Positions 15,210 through 23,158 of a stretch of DNA of 28,729 nt are shown here, piece by piece; positions within the stretch are counted from its first letter, which is position 1, and each line of letters opens with the position of its first letter. The notes under the pieces were generated by a model that made no database searches, had not been told where the DNA came from, and worked only from the letters and a program-made list of their open reading frames with translations. The stretch spans positions 1-28,729 of the forward strand of contig DATBFY010000430.1 in assembly GCA_036558265.1 (NCBI GenBank), in the 5' to 3' direction. The translations under genes and the position numbers were made by a program. Source of the stretch: RYN-433 sp036558265. GTDB lineage: Bacteria > Planctomycetota > Phycisphaerae > Tepidisphaerales > Tepidisphaeraceae.

Positions 15210-16079
15210 ATGATTCTCACCCGTGCGTTTTCACCCCTGCTGGCATCCCTGATCCTGATCGGTTGCGCCCCCAAGCAGGAGACGACACTCAAGGGCCCGC
15301 CGCCTGAGCCCAATCCCCAGCCGCAACTCGCCACGGACGTCCGGGCCCGCGTGCAGCAGCTTGGCGGCGTGGCCGAGCAGTATGCGTCGCTGACCGCCAA
15401 GCTCCCGGGCGCCACCGAACAGGAAGACCGGCAATGGGTCGCGCAGGCGTTCACGCAGTTGTCGCAAATCCTGCCGATGCTCAACGGCCCTGACATGCCC
15501 GGCGACCTGCAGCAGCAGATGCGGATCATCGAATCCACGCGATCGCTGCTTTCGAGCGGATCGACCGACCTTTCGGTCGAGCCGACGATCGACACCGGCC
15601 TGCGCGCCGCCCAGCGGGCGCTGTCGTCGATCCGCCAGCGGGCCTTTCCCGAGCAGAACCAGGCCGCCAAGGACCTCGATGCCATGCGGTCGCGGGTGCA
15701 GGAGCTGGATACGGTACAAGGCGCGCTCCACCGCCTGGTCGCGGCCGAGGCGCTCCAGGGGTCCGCCCGCGCCGTGACCGGCATGTCCAACTCGCTCAAC
15801 CAGCGCCTGGCGGTCGACCAGCCCGCGGGAAGTGATCACGCGACCGCGGCGGCGCCGCCATCGCAACCTCCGGGGCAGCCGAAGAACGAGCAACCGGCCT
15901 CCGCATCGCAGCCGCCACAGGTGAGCACGCCCGCAGCGCCCAAGACCGAGCAGCCCGGCGCGTCAAAGACCGAGCCCTCCACCGCCCAACCCCAACCCCA
16001 ACCGCAGCAGACGGCCCAGCCTGCCCCGTCGGAAAAGCCCGCCCAACCCGCCAAGCCTCCCGTGGAACTGAACAAATAG
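15210..16079 (+). CDS. Lipoprotein with proline/glutamine-rich C-terminus
   Basis: A 289-residue envelope lipoprotein. The signal peptide ends in the lipobox LIGC (cysteine at residue 19), so the mature protein would be lipid-anchored. Residues about 40-195 are predicted helical, with regularly spaced Q, R and L (for example DLQQQMRIIESTRSLL and SRVQELDTVQGALHRLV), while residues about 205-289 are low-complexity P/Q/A/K, as in extended periplasm-spanning linkers. ATG at 15210 is chosen because it opens the signal peptide; the frame upstream is repeat DNA. No Shine-Dalgarno sequence is visible. A Rieske protein gene follows after 14 bases and may be cotranscribed. No named family is recognised. 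Confidence 0.8.
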   Translation: MILTRAFSPLLASLILIGCAPKQETTLKGPPPEPNPQPQLATDVRARVQQLGGVAEQYASLTAKLPGATEQEDRQWVAQAFTQLSQILPMLNGPDMPGDLQQQMRIIESTRSLLSSGSTDLSVEPTIDTGLRAAQRALSSIRQRAFPEQNQAAKDLDAMRSRVQELDTVQGALHRLVAAEALQGSARAVTGMSNSLNQRLAVDQPAGSDHATAAAPPSQPPGQPKNEQPASASQPPQVSTPAAPKTEQPGASKTEPSTAQPQPQPQQTAQPAPSEKPAQPAKPPVELNK

Positions 16080-16093
16080 TCATTGCGCGCATT

Positions 16094-16420
16094 ATGGCCT
16101 GGACGTCCCTCTGCCCCATCGATGAACTGACCGAAGGCGAGGGGAAGTACGTCGAGATCGACGGCTACAAGCTCGCCGTCTTTCTCCACGATGGCAAGCC
16201 GTACGTGATGGACAACTACTGCCCACACGCGGGCGGCTCGATGGCCGGGGGGTACGTCGAGGACGGCTGCGCCGTCTGCCCGTGGCACAACTGGCCGTTC
16301 CAGTTGGGGACCGGGCAACTCAAGGGTTCCCCCGCCGTCGCCATCGACGTCTACCCGACGCGACTCCTCGAGCGCGAGGGGCAGCCCCCGATGGTGCAGG
16401 CCGATCTGCCCATGCCCTGA
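16094..16420 (+). CDS. Rieske [2Fe-2S] protein (NirD/ferredoxin type)
   Basis: A 108-residue soluble Rieske protein. Cluster ligands are C43 and H45 in CPH and C62 and H65 in CPWHNWPF. Length and the lack of a membrane anchor fit the small Rieske ferredoxins of dioxygenase systems or the NirD-like small subunit, which carry electrons to an oxygenase or reductase. No oxygenase or nitrite reductase large subunit is in the window, so the partner is unknown. It begins 14 bases after the lipoprotein gene, without a clear Shine-Dalgarno sequence. Family call is very sure; role is open. Confidence 0.93.
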   Translation: MAWTSLCPIDELTEGEGKYVEIDGYKLAVFLHDGKPYVMDNYCPHAGGSMAGGYVEDGCAVCPWHNWPFQLGTGQLKGSPAVAIDVYPTRLLEREGQPPMVQADLPMP

Positions 16421-16444
16421 AGCGGGCTCTCATCGACTTCTCAT

Positions 16445-16473
16445 TTGAACTTCTTTTGGGCGTGGTCTACATT
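16445..16473 (+). promoter_or_regulatory. Promoter of the LEPR-XLL-like protein gene
   Basis: TTGAAC (16445-16450), a 17-base spacer, and TACATT (16468-16473). Transcription would start near 16480, leaving a leader of about 65 bases with a weak CTTGTG/CACAAG hairpin and AAGGAG at 16531-16536. Confidence 0.6.
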
Positions 16474-16544
16474 GCCCTCGCACTTCCTTGTGTAGCTGTG
16501 TGCAGCCTCCCACAAGCACAACAGAAGAAGAAGGAGTCATTCGT

Positions 16545-17441
16545 ATGTCCTCGTCACCATCCCGCTGGAATTGGTTGCCTCCGCGTCCCGACCCGCGCGA
16601 GCTGGCGCGCGATTCAGCCGCCAGGACGCGCCCGTGCCTGCCCGCCGTCGAGCAGCTCGACGACCGCATCCTCCTGAGCGCCGCGGCCGTCGATCCCGGG
16701 ACCGGCGGCGACGAAGGCGGCGGCGGAACGACGACCACCGGCATCCTGATCGGCCTGATCAAGGGCGAATTGAACCTGATCAAGGGCGAGCTCGACGCGG
16801 TCAAGCTGGCGCAGGGGAGCGATCTGCAGATCAAGGGCGAGTCCCTCAAGATCCTCTCCAACGAGTTCCTCAAGATTGATCAGACGCTGCTGAAGTACGG
16901 CGAGAACCTCATCAAGGGCGAGCTGGCATCCCACAAGGAGCAGCAGGAACTGCTGCACAAGATCGACCAGTCGTTCCTAAAGATCGACCAACTCGTCCCG
17001 TCGGGCGAAAATGCGCTGCTCCCGGCGGTCCAGAAGGTGCGCGACGCGACGCTGGACGTCATCCGCGCGATGGGCGACAGGTCGGTCAAGCCGGGTGACG
17101 ACAGGGCCTCGAAGGCGTTCGCGAAGGTCGCCGACGACTTCCTGAAGGTCGACCAGCTCCTCTTCAAGTTCGGCGAGAACCCCGACGCCGCGCAGTTCCA
17201 CAAGGGCCTTGCCCCGGCGCTCAAGATCTCGCAGGAATTCCTCAAGATCAACGCGCTGATCTCCCAGCTCGACGGGAATCTCAAGGAGCAGCTCCTCCCG
17301 GCCGTCCAGGACCTGCAGAAGGACACGCTCAATTTCCTGGGCACGCTGACCAAGCCGGTCGGCGACGGCGGGCTGTCGTCGGCCGATCAGTCGTTCGATG
17401 GCGGCGTCACCCTGGACGACACCGGCGACTGGATCGAGTGA
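16545..17441 (+). CDS. Exported repeat protein with LEPR-XLL-like N-terminal motif
   Basis: A 298-residue protein without a classical signal peptide. Residues 28-48 hold CLPAVEQLDDRILLSAA, close to the LEPR-XLL motif that marks many planctomycete surface or secreted proteins. A Gly/Thr linker (52-66) follows, then an amphipathic helical region with LIKGELN/LIKGELD (71-84). The rest contains two similar units of about 90 residues: FLKIDQTLLKYGEN (108-121) and FLKVDQLLFKFGEN (199-212), each followed by an FLKI plus LLPAVQ segment (144-173 and 232-265). The C-terminus is acidic. ATG at 16545 has AAGGAG eight bases upstream, and an own promoter is visible. I do not recognise the repeat family. 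It is probably a helical surface or matrix protein. Confidence 0.85.
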   Translation: MSSSPSRWNWLPPRPDPRELARDSAARTRPCLPAVEQLDDRILLSAAAVDPGTGGDEGGGGTTTTGILIGLIKGELNLIKGELDAVKLAQGSDLQIKGESLKILSNEFLKIDQTLLKYGENLIKGELASHKEQQELLHKIDQSFLKIDQLVPSGENALLPAVQKVRDATLDVIRAMGDRSVKPGDDRASKAFAKVADDFLKVDQLLFKFGENPDAAQFHKGLAPALKISQEFLKINALISQLDGNLKEQLLPAVQDLQKDTLNFLGTLTKPVGDGGLSSADQSFDGGVTLDDTGDWIE

Positions 17442-17453
17442 TGCCCCTCGGGA

Positions 17454-17459
17454 CATAAT
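17454..17459 (+). promoter_or_regulatory. -10-like hexamer before the methyltransferase
   Basis: CATAAT ends seven bases before the ATG at 17467, and no Shine-Dalgarno sequence is present, so a leaderless transcript is possible. Confidence 0.35.
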
Positions 17460-17466
17460 CGCTTGC

Positions 17467-19038
17467 ATGAGCTCCTACGACGACGTGCCGTACTCGGTCG
17501 GCGCGTTCCCGCAGACCCACCCGGATCGCCTGGCGACCCTGGCGACGCTCTTCGGCATGCATCCCGCGCCGCCGGACAAGTGTCGCGTTCTGGAACTGGG
17601 CTGCGCCGCCGCCGGCAACCTGATCCCCATGGCCTGGGCGATGCCGGCGAGCCGGTTCGTCGGCGTCGACCTGTCCCAGCGACAGATTGAGGACGGCAAG
17701 CGCGCCGTCGCGGAGCTGAGCCTCCCAAACCTCGACCTGCGGGCGATGAGCATCCTGGACGTCGGGCCCGCGGAGCTCGGCGAGTTCGACTACATCCTCG
17801 CCCACGGCGTCTACGCCTGGGCGCCGCCCGCCGTCCAGGACAGGATCCTCCAGATCTGCGGCGAGCAACTCGCGCCGCACGGGGTGGCCTATATCAGCTA
17901 CAACGCATACCCCGGCTGGCACGCCCGCGGCGCGATCCGCGAGATGCTCTGGTACCACACCGGTCGCTTCGCCGACCCGGCCGAGCGCGTGCGCGAGGCG
18001 CGGGGGCTGCTCGCGTTCCTCGCCGACGCCGTGCCCGCCGACGACGCCGGCTTCGGCTCGCTCGTGAGGCAGGAACTGGCGCTCCTGCGGATGACGCCCG
18101 ACACCTACCTCCTGCACGAGCACCTCGAAGAGTTCAACGAGCCGCTCTACTTCCATCAGTTCATCGACCGCGCGGCCGCAAAGGGCTTGCAGTACCTGGG
18201 CGAGGCGCAGATCACCGCGATGGTCGCGGGGCGCTTCGGCGCCCAGACCGAGCGCACCCTGCGCGCGATCTCGCCGGATCTCTTGCACATGGAGCAGTAC
18301 ATGGATTTCCTGCGGAACCGCATGTTCCGCCAGACGCTCCTCTGCCGCGCCCACCTGGACGTCGAGCACCACTTACGCTCCGAGGCGGTGGAGGGCTTCC
18401 GGGTCGCGTCGAGTGCCCAGGCGGACCAGGCAACGACCGAGGTCGCGTCGGATCAGCCCATGACCTTTCGGGGGGCCGCCGGACAGGGCGCGTCACTGAC
18501 CACGCGGGACCCCTTGATGAAGGCGGCGATGGCGCACCTGTCCGCGCGGTGGCCGTTGCCGATCACGTTCGGCGACGTGTTGTCGGGGGCACGCGCCACG
18601 CTTGGACTCGACGGCCCGGTGATCGCCGACGTTTCCCGGGGCCTGGCAACACGGCTGCTCAATTGCTATGCGTCGGGACTCGTGGAGTTCTCGCTCTCGA
18701 CGCCGCCGTTCGTGGTCGAGGCGAGCCAGCGCCCGGTCGCCAGTCCCTACGCGCGGCTGCGGGCGCAGACGGGCGACCGCGTGACCAACGTGCGGCTCGA
18801 AGGGGTCGCCCTCACCGAGCCGTCGCGCCTGGTGCTGCAGAATCTCGACGGCCGGCACGACCGCGCGGCGCTCGCCCGGCTGGTGGCAGACTGGGTGAAA
18901 AAGGCCGGGCCGGACGCCGCCGTCGCCGCCGCGGCGGCGCTGGCGGCCCCGGAGGCCGATTCGCCCCGGGCGCCCGCCGCGGTCTACGTGGACGAATTGC
19001 TCAAGGCCTTCGCGCGCGGCGCGCTGCTGGTCGCTTGA
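17467..19038 (+). CDS. SAM-dependent methyltransferase with methyltransferase regulatory domain
   Basis: A 523-residue cytoplasmic protein. The N-terminal class I methyltransferase fold has motif I VLELGCAAAGNLIPMA (about residues 41-56) and the acidic end of strand 2 in FVGVDLSQRQIEDG. Residues about 195-290 match the methyltransferase regulatory domain (PF10119 type), with DTYLLHEHLEEFNEPLYFHQF and the following KGLQYLGEAQ. A C-terminal winged-helix-like part (about 360-520) ends in Ala-rich helices. Proteins of this layout are widespread in bacteria, are often annotated as protein lysine methyltransferases, and have poorly known targets. It follows the repeat protein by 25 bases. Start ATG 17467 is chosen over the open upstream frame, which overlaps the preceding gene. 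Confidence 0.88.
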   Translation: MSSYDDVPYSVGAFPQTHPDRLATLATLFGMHPAPPDKCRVLELGCAAAGNLIPMAWAMPASRFVGVDLSQRQIEDGKRAVAELSLPNLDLRAMSILDVGPAELGEFDYILAHGVYAWAPPAVQDRILQICGEQLAPHGVAYISYNAYPGWHARGAIREMLWYHTGRFADPAERVREARGLLAFLADAVPADDAGFGSLVRQELALLRMTPDTYLLHEHLEEFNEPLYFHQFIDRAAAKGLQYLGEAQITAMVAGRFGAQTERTLRAISPDLLHMEQYMDFLRNRMFRQTLLCRAHLDVEHHLRSEAVEGFRVASSAQADQATTEVASDQPMTFRGAAGQGASLTTRDPLMKAAMAHLSARWPLPITFGDVLSGARATLGLDGPVIADVSRGLATRLLNCYASGLVEFSLSTPPFVVEASQRPVASPYARLRAQTGDRVTNVRLEGVALTEPSRLVLQNLDGRHDRAALARLVADWVKKAGPDAAVAAAAALAAPEADSPRAPAAVYVDELLKAFARGALLVA

Positions 19039-19096
19039 CAATGGCGCGCGCACGGCACAAGGCCAAGAAGCCGAGGATCCCAAGCCAGGAGACCCG

Positions 19097-19846
19097 ATGT
19101 CCGTCGCCCAGCCCGACCGCCTTCGCGTCACGATCTGGAACGAGCACCGCCACGAGCGCCGCAAGCCCGAGGTCGCCGCCATCTACCCGCGCGGAATCCA
19201 CAATGCGATCGCGGACCATCTCAACAGGGCCGGCGGCATGACCGTCCGCACCGGCACGCTCGACGACCCCGAGCACGGCCTGGACGCCGCCGTCGTCGAG
19301 CAGACCGACGTGATGGTCTGGTGGGGCCACGCCCACCACGACGAGGTCGCCGACGCCATCGTCGATCGCGTCCACCGGCGCGTGCTCGCCGGCATGGGCC
19401 TTCTGGTCCTGCACTCGGCGCACTTCTCCAGAATCTTCAAGCGGCTGATGGGCACCACCTGCGACCTGAAATGGCGCGAGGACAAGGACGAGCGCGAGAT
19501 CTGCTGGGTCACGCGCCCCGGCCACCCGATCGTCCAGGGGATCGACGATCACTTCATCATTCCACACGAGGAGATGTACGGCGAGTTCTTCGACGTCCCC
19601 GAGCCGCAGTGTACGTTCCTCATCTCCAGCTTCTCCGGCGGCGAAGTCTTCCGCAGCGGCATGACCTGGACGCGCGGGGCGGGGCGGATCGTCTATTTCC
19701 GCCCAGGGCATGAGTGGTTCCCAACCTATCACGATAAGCACGTCCTGCGCATCATCGAGAACGCCGTGCGATGGCTGCGGCCGACCTGGCCGCCAAAACC
19801 GGTGGAGTTCGGGAATCGGCTGCGGGGATGGATCGATCAGCGGTAG
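19097..19846 (+). CDS. ThuA-like domain protein (trehalose utilisation family)
   Basis: A 249-residue soluble protein of the ThuA family, which has a class I glutamine amidotransferase-like fold. Visible family features are RVTIWNEHRHERR at the start, MVWWGHAHHDEV (about residues 74-85), LLVLHSAHFSRIFKRLMG, the HPIVQGI segment and IVYFRPGHEWFPTYH near the end. ThuA was linked to disaccharide (trehalose, sucrose) utilisation in Sinorhizobium, and in planctomycetes ThuA-like proteins commonly accompany Gfo/Idh and DUF1080 genes. AGGAG lies six bases before ATG 19097. It converges with a minus-strand gene 20 bases downstream. No signal peptide. Confidence 0.92.
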   Translation: MSVAQPDRLRVTIWNEHRHERRKPEVAAIYPRGIHNAIADHLNRAGGMTVRTGTLDDPEHGLDAAVVEQTDVMVWWGHAHHDEVADAIVDRVHRRVLAGMGLLVLHSAHFSRIFKRLMGTTCDLKWREDKDEREICWVTRPGHPIVQGIDDHFIIPHEEMYGEFFDVPEPQCTFLISSFSGGEVFRSGMTWTRGAGRIVYFRPGHEWFPTYHDKHVLRIIENAVRWLRPTWPPKPVEFGNRLRGWIDQR

Positions 19847-19866
19847 CCCGAATCGTCATATCGAGA

Positions 19867-20685
19867 TCATTTGAAAGGCGGATCCCGTTCGACCAGAAAC
19901 CACCGGGAGGAGAGACGCCGAACGTGCCACCCCACTGGCGCTTGTGGGAACTGACCGTCGTCGCGTTGCACCAGCCAGCAACTCTCAAACTCGAACCGGA
20001 CATGATCCGGTTGCACAATTCGTTGCGAGTACCACGGGAGCAGCCCGATGGGGCGCGGCGTCGGGATGACGCTCGAATACGCTGCCCGAGCCTCAGTCAC
20101 CTCCTGATCCAGCCACGGTTTGCTCATCCAGAATCCCGCGTACGTCGGCAGCAGCGTCCGGCAGAGGCAAACGGTCACGCCGAAGACAACCGGCGTCACC
20201 AGCCATTTCCACCAGTACGCCAACGGCGCCGCGCGCTGCTTCGATATTCGCCAGACGGTGATGCCCCGCGCCACGCGGCGGGTGATCCAGATGGCCGCCA
20301 CCAGCAGCCATAGCGCGACGCCGACGAGGAAACGTCCATTGGGCTCGCCCAGTTCCATCACTCCCCGCAGCAGGTCGCGCCACACCCAGTCCCGCCGCAG
20401 CACCAGCACGAGCATCAACAGGTCGGCGAACGCGCCGTTCCTCGTCGGCATCACCGCCGCCCACAAGCTCACCACCACCGCCGCAACGGTCAGCACGTGC
20501 ACCGGCCACCCGGGCGGGCGCATCAGCCAACGCGCCAGCCAGGCCACCTCCCGCCCCATGTTCATCGTCGTCTCGTCCGCCGGGTCGAACGGCCGCCCGC
20601 ATTCCGGGCAGCGGGCCATCTCCAGGCCGCGCAGGAGGTAGCCGCATTCCCAGCAAGCCCCGACCTTTTCGGTCTCGACGGTCAT
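19867..20685 (-). CDS. Membrane protein with N-terminal zinc ribbon
   Basis: A 272-residue protein starting with a four-cysteine ribbon, CWECGYLLRGLEMARCPECG (about residues 11-30), followed by four to five hydrophobic helices (around 62-80, 86-97, 115-134 and 158-178) and a C-terminal domain of about 90 residues rich in W and R. The ribbon is a relative of the C-terminal one in the proteins at 3949 and 21424, but placed at the other end. ATG at 20685 has no Shine-Dalgarno sequence; a -10-like TAGAAT lies seven bases upstream. Function is not recognised; the ribbon may bind protein or nucleic acid at the membrane. Confidence 0.75.
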   Translation of the reverse strand: MTVETEKVGACWECGYLLRGLEMARCPECGRPFDPADETTMNMGREVAWLARWLMRPPGWPVHVLTVAAVVVSLWAAVMPTRNGAFADLLMLVLVLRRDWVWRDLLRGVMELGEPNGRFLVGVALWLLVAAIWITRRVARGITVWRISKQRAAPLAYWWKWLVTPVVFGVTVCLCRTLLPTYAGFWMSKPWLDQEVTEARAAYSSVIPTPRPIGLLPWYSQRIVQPDHVRFEFESCWLVQRDDGQFPQAPVGWHVRRLSSRWFLVERDPPFK

Positions 20686-20692
20686 CAGAGAG

Positions 20693-20698
20693 ATTCTA
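20693..20698 (-). promoter_or_regulatory. -10-like hexamer for a leaderless start
   Basis: TAGAAT on the minus strand ends seven bases before the ATG at 20685. No -35 box is recognisable. Confidence 0.35.
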
Positions 20699-20730
20699 CC
20701 CTGATCAGGCCGGCGCGCCCGCGCGATCGT

Positions 20731-21177
20731 TCATCGGCAGAACCACAATCGCGAGACCACCCACCGGCCGTTGGCCTGCGCCAGATCGACCTGGAAATGC
20801 GCCGGGTCGTGATAGTTCAGGTGGTACGCGCCTGCCACGAGCATCAGGTGCCCCGGGAACGTCGCCGGCAAATCCGAACGTCGGATGCGGGCGATCATGT
20901 CGTCGATCGCTTCGGGGTTCGCCCCCGGCATCAACGCGCCGATGTACGCCCGATCCCCCGCATTGGCGTGCTGGACCAGATCGCCCACCGCCGGCGCGAC
21001 CGCCCTCACGTCCGCCTCCGACGCGCCGCCCCCGCCCCCGCGACTTGCTCCCGGCATCAGCGGCGGTTCGGGAAGGCTGGCTTGCGAATCAGCAGGGCGT
21101 GAAGCCTGAGACGCTGCGCAGCCGGCAACCCCCATTGCGGCGATGACAGTGACGAGAACCACGTTGCGAAGGATCAT
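20731..21177 (-). CDS. Small lipoprotein
   Basis: A 148-residue lipoprotein. The signal peptide VVLVTVIAAMGVAGC ends in a lipobox with the cysteine near residue 19. A low-complexity S/P/G linker (to about residue 50) leads to a domain with ADVRAVAPAVGDLVQHANAG, YIGALMPGANPEAIDDMI and a beta-rich end HFQVDLAQANGRWVVSRLWF, which resembles small SnoaL/NTF2-like or DUF-type domains with a final ANGRWVV strand. ATG at 21177 has AAGGAG nine bases upstream; an ATG three codons earlier would sit directly on that site. No function is recognised. Confidence 0.7.
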   Translation of the reverse strand: MILRNVVLVTVIAAMGVAGCAASQASRPADSQASLPEPPLMPGASRGGGGGASEADVRAVAPAVGDLVQHANAGDRAYIGALMPGANPEAIDDMIARIRRSDLPATFPGHLMLVAGAYHLNYHDPAHFQVDLAQANGRWVVSRLWFCR

Positions 21178-21423
21178 CCGAAGCATCTCCTTTGCCAGCC
21201 TTGGACGAGCGAAGCCTCAATCGGTTCCCGGCGCGGGGCAACTGCCCGAATTGGGGCAGGCGGGCGCCCGAGGTTCCCTGCCTGTGGGATATTTCCCGCA
21301 ATGGTCACCGCGCCGACATCCTCCACTTCGTGGACAGCGTCGTCGCCGCCGCCCGGTGAAACCGCGTCGTGCCGCCGAGACGCCCGAGAACTGACGCCGA
21401 CAGCGCGAAGGCGAGCATTGCAG
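21178..21423. other. Intergenic stretch without a supported gene
   Basis: About 245 bases between two minus-strand genes. Short open frames exist on both strands, but none has a good start or a recognisable product. Confidence 0.4.
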
Positions 21424-22008
21424 TCAAAACTTGTTGCCGTTTTTGTGCGATCGCACCGCAGGCGCTGGGACCAAAGCCCTGACCTGAGATCCACATTCCG
21501 GGCATCGCTCTGGCGTGGCACGAAGATCGTAACCGCACCGAATACACAACCCGAGCGCAGCCCGCCGCCGTGCGCGAATAAGCACCGCAAATCTCGGAAC
21601 CACGATCAGAGCGGCCAACGGCCAAATCGGAATCGTCCAATAATCGATCGTGCTCCACAGGTAGCCCGATCGATGGTGAGGGCGATATTCCAGTGGGAGG
21701 ATGTAATCCCCGGCCTCGAACCCGCACATGCTGTGCCGGGCCGACTTGGGGAATTCAGTTATGGGTTCGATGGCATAGAAGCGGAACCATCCCGCCGAAT
21801 CCTTCCACTTCGGATTCGTCTGCGGGTATTCGCCGGATTGCAGCCAGATGATGCCTCCGGCAAGGCTGGCATTGTAGAAGCGCCCACCACGTCCGACGTA
21901 GCTCAACCCCTCTGCACGGACCTGGCTCAAGACCCATGCAAAGAGAATGATCATGCAGAGCAGTGTGAGCATCTTGTGGCGGAACGAACCACCGAGAACC
22001 GCCACCAT
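21424..22008 (-). CDS. Membrane protein with C-terminal zinc ribbon (planctomycete family)
   Basis: A 194-residue protein with an N-terminal helix (LLCMIILFAWVLSQ), an extracytoplasmic region of about 90 residues rich in W, Y and G, a second helix (YWTIPIWPLAALIVVPRFAV), a basic stretch, and the ribbon CIRCGYDLRATPERCPECG near residue 170. Layout and ribbon match the protein at 3949-4569. ATG at 22008 has AGGAGGT four bases upstream and lies nine bases after the tdh stop, so it is translated from the tdh transcript. A basic tail of about 20 residues follows the ribbon. Function unknown. Confidence 0.8.
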   Translation of the reverse strand: MVAVLGGSFRHKMLTLLCMIILFAWVLSQVRAEGLSYVGRGGRFYNASLAGGIIWLQSGEYPQTNPKWKDSAGWFRFYAIEPITEFPKSARHSMCGFEAGDYILPLEYRPHHRSGYLWSTIDYWTIPIWPLAALIVVPRFAVLIRARRRAALGLCIRCGYDLRATPERCPECGSQVRALVPAPAVRSHKNGNKF

Positions 22009-22016
22009 CGCACCTC

Positions 22017-23090
22017 CTACCCTGCCGCCCACGTCAACACCACCTTCCCGCTCTGCCCGCTCCGCATCGCATCAAACCCCTTCTGAAACTCCCGATACCC
22101 GAACCGGTGCGTGATCACCGGCTCGATGTTCAACCCGCTCTGCAGCATCACCGTCATCTTGTACCACGTCTCGTACATCTCCCGCCCGTAGATCCCCTTG
22201 ATCGACAGCATGTTGAAGATGACCGTGTTCCAGTCGATGCTCATCTCGCCGCCCGGCGGGATGCCCAGCATGCTGATCTTCCCGCCGTGCGCCATGTTCG
22301 CCAGCATGTCGCGAAAGGCCGACGGGTTCCCGCTCATCTCCAAGCCCACGTCGAACCCCTCCTTCATCCCCAGCTCCTTCTGCGCATTCGCCAGCTTTTC
22401 GCTGCGCACGTCCACCACGCGCGTCGCCCCCATCTTCTTCGCCAGCTCAAGCCGATACGGGTTCACGTCACTGGCGACCACGAACCGCGCCCCCGCATGC
22501 TTCGCCACCGCAACGCCCATCACGCCGATCGGCCCGCACCCGGTCACCAGCACGTCCTCGCCCAGCAGGTCAAACTGCAGCGCCGTGTGCACCGCGTTGC
22601 CAAAAGGGTCGAAGATCGACTGCACGTCCCGGCTGATTTTTGACGCGTGGTCGTTCGCCCGATCCGCCACGCTCTCGTGCACCCATACGTTGGTCACCGG
22701 CAGCGCCAGGTACTGCGCAAACGCGCCAGGCCGGTTCACGCCGATCCCCTGCGTGTCCTTGCACAGGTGCCGCCGCCCCGCCAGGCAGTTGCGACAGCGC
22801 CCGCAGACCACGTGCCCCTCGCCGCTGACGATATCCCCCTCGTGAAAGTCGTGTACGTTCGACCCCAGCGCCACGATCCGTCCGACGAACTCGTGCCCGA
22901 TCACCATCGGCACGGGGATCGTCTTTTGTGCCCAGGCGTCCCAGTTATAGATGTGTACGTCCGTGCCGCAGATCCCGGTGCGCAGCACCTCGATCAGCAC
23001 GTCATTGATCCCGATCGTCGGCGCCGGCACCTCCTCCAGCCAGAGGCCTTCTTTGCGCTCTCGTTTCACCAGGGCGGGCATCGTTTTCAT
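22017..23090 (-). CDS. tdh: L-threonine 3-dehydrogenase
   Basis: A 357-residue cytoplasmic zinc alcohol-dehydrogenase-family enzyme that oxidises L-threonine to 2-amino-3-ketobutyrate with NAD+. Catalytic zinc ligands are C41 (GICGTDVH), H66 and E67 (GHEF); structural zinc ligands are C96, C99, C102 and C110. The Tdh-specific stretches IFDPFGNAVHTALQFDL, EGFDVGLEMSGNPSAFR, IKGIYGREMYETWYKM and DAMRSGQSGKVVL are nearly identical to E. coli Tdh. It is about 16 residues longer than the usual 341, partly through an extra segment around ADRANDHASK. No kbl (2-amino-3-ketobutyrate ligase) gene is in the window. It follows an XRE-cupin regulator and precedes a ribbon protein on the same strand. Confidence 0.95.
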   Translation of the reverse strand: MKTMPALVKRERKEGLWLEEVPAPTIGINDVLIEVLRTGICGTDVHIYNWDAWAQKTIPVPMVIGHEFVGRIVALGSNVHDFHEGDIVSGEGHVVCGRCRNCLAGRRHLCKDTQGIGVNRPGAFAQYLALPVTNVWVHESVADRANDHASKISRDVQSIFDPFGNAVHTALQFDLLGEDVLVTGCGPIGVMGVAVAKHAGARFVVASDVNPYRLELAKKMGATRVVDVRSEKLANAQKELGMKEGFDVGLEMSGNPSAFRDMLANMAHGGKISMLGIPPGGEMSIDWNTVIFNMLSIKGIYGREMYETWYKMTVMLQSGLNIEPVITHRFGYREFQKGFDAMRSGQSGKVVLTWAAG

Positions 23091-23098
23091 GGGAGTAG

Positions 23099-23158
23099 TT
23101 GCCAGTTGTTAGTTGTCAGTTGCCAGTAACGCCATCTTCACGTCTTCACGTTTCACGT
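23099..23158. repeat. CAGTTGT and TTCACG short-word repeats before tdh
   Basis: Heptamer words CAGTTGT, TAGTTGT and CAGTTGC (23103-23123) are followed by TCTTCACG, TCTTCACG and TTTCACG (23135-23157). They fill the 62-base gap between the XRE regulator and tdh, and the regulator's TGA stop (23153-23155) lies inside the TTTCACG word. Confidence 0.7.

Noticed and set aside
21178..21423. Short frame ending LHFVDSVVAAAR on the plus strand
   Set aside because: No start codon with a ribosome site, no family match, and it is opposite in direction to both neighbours.
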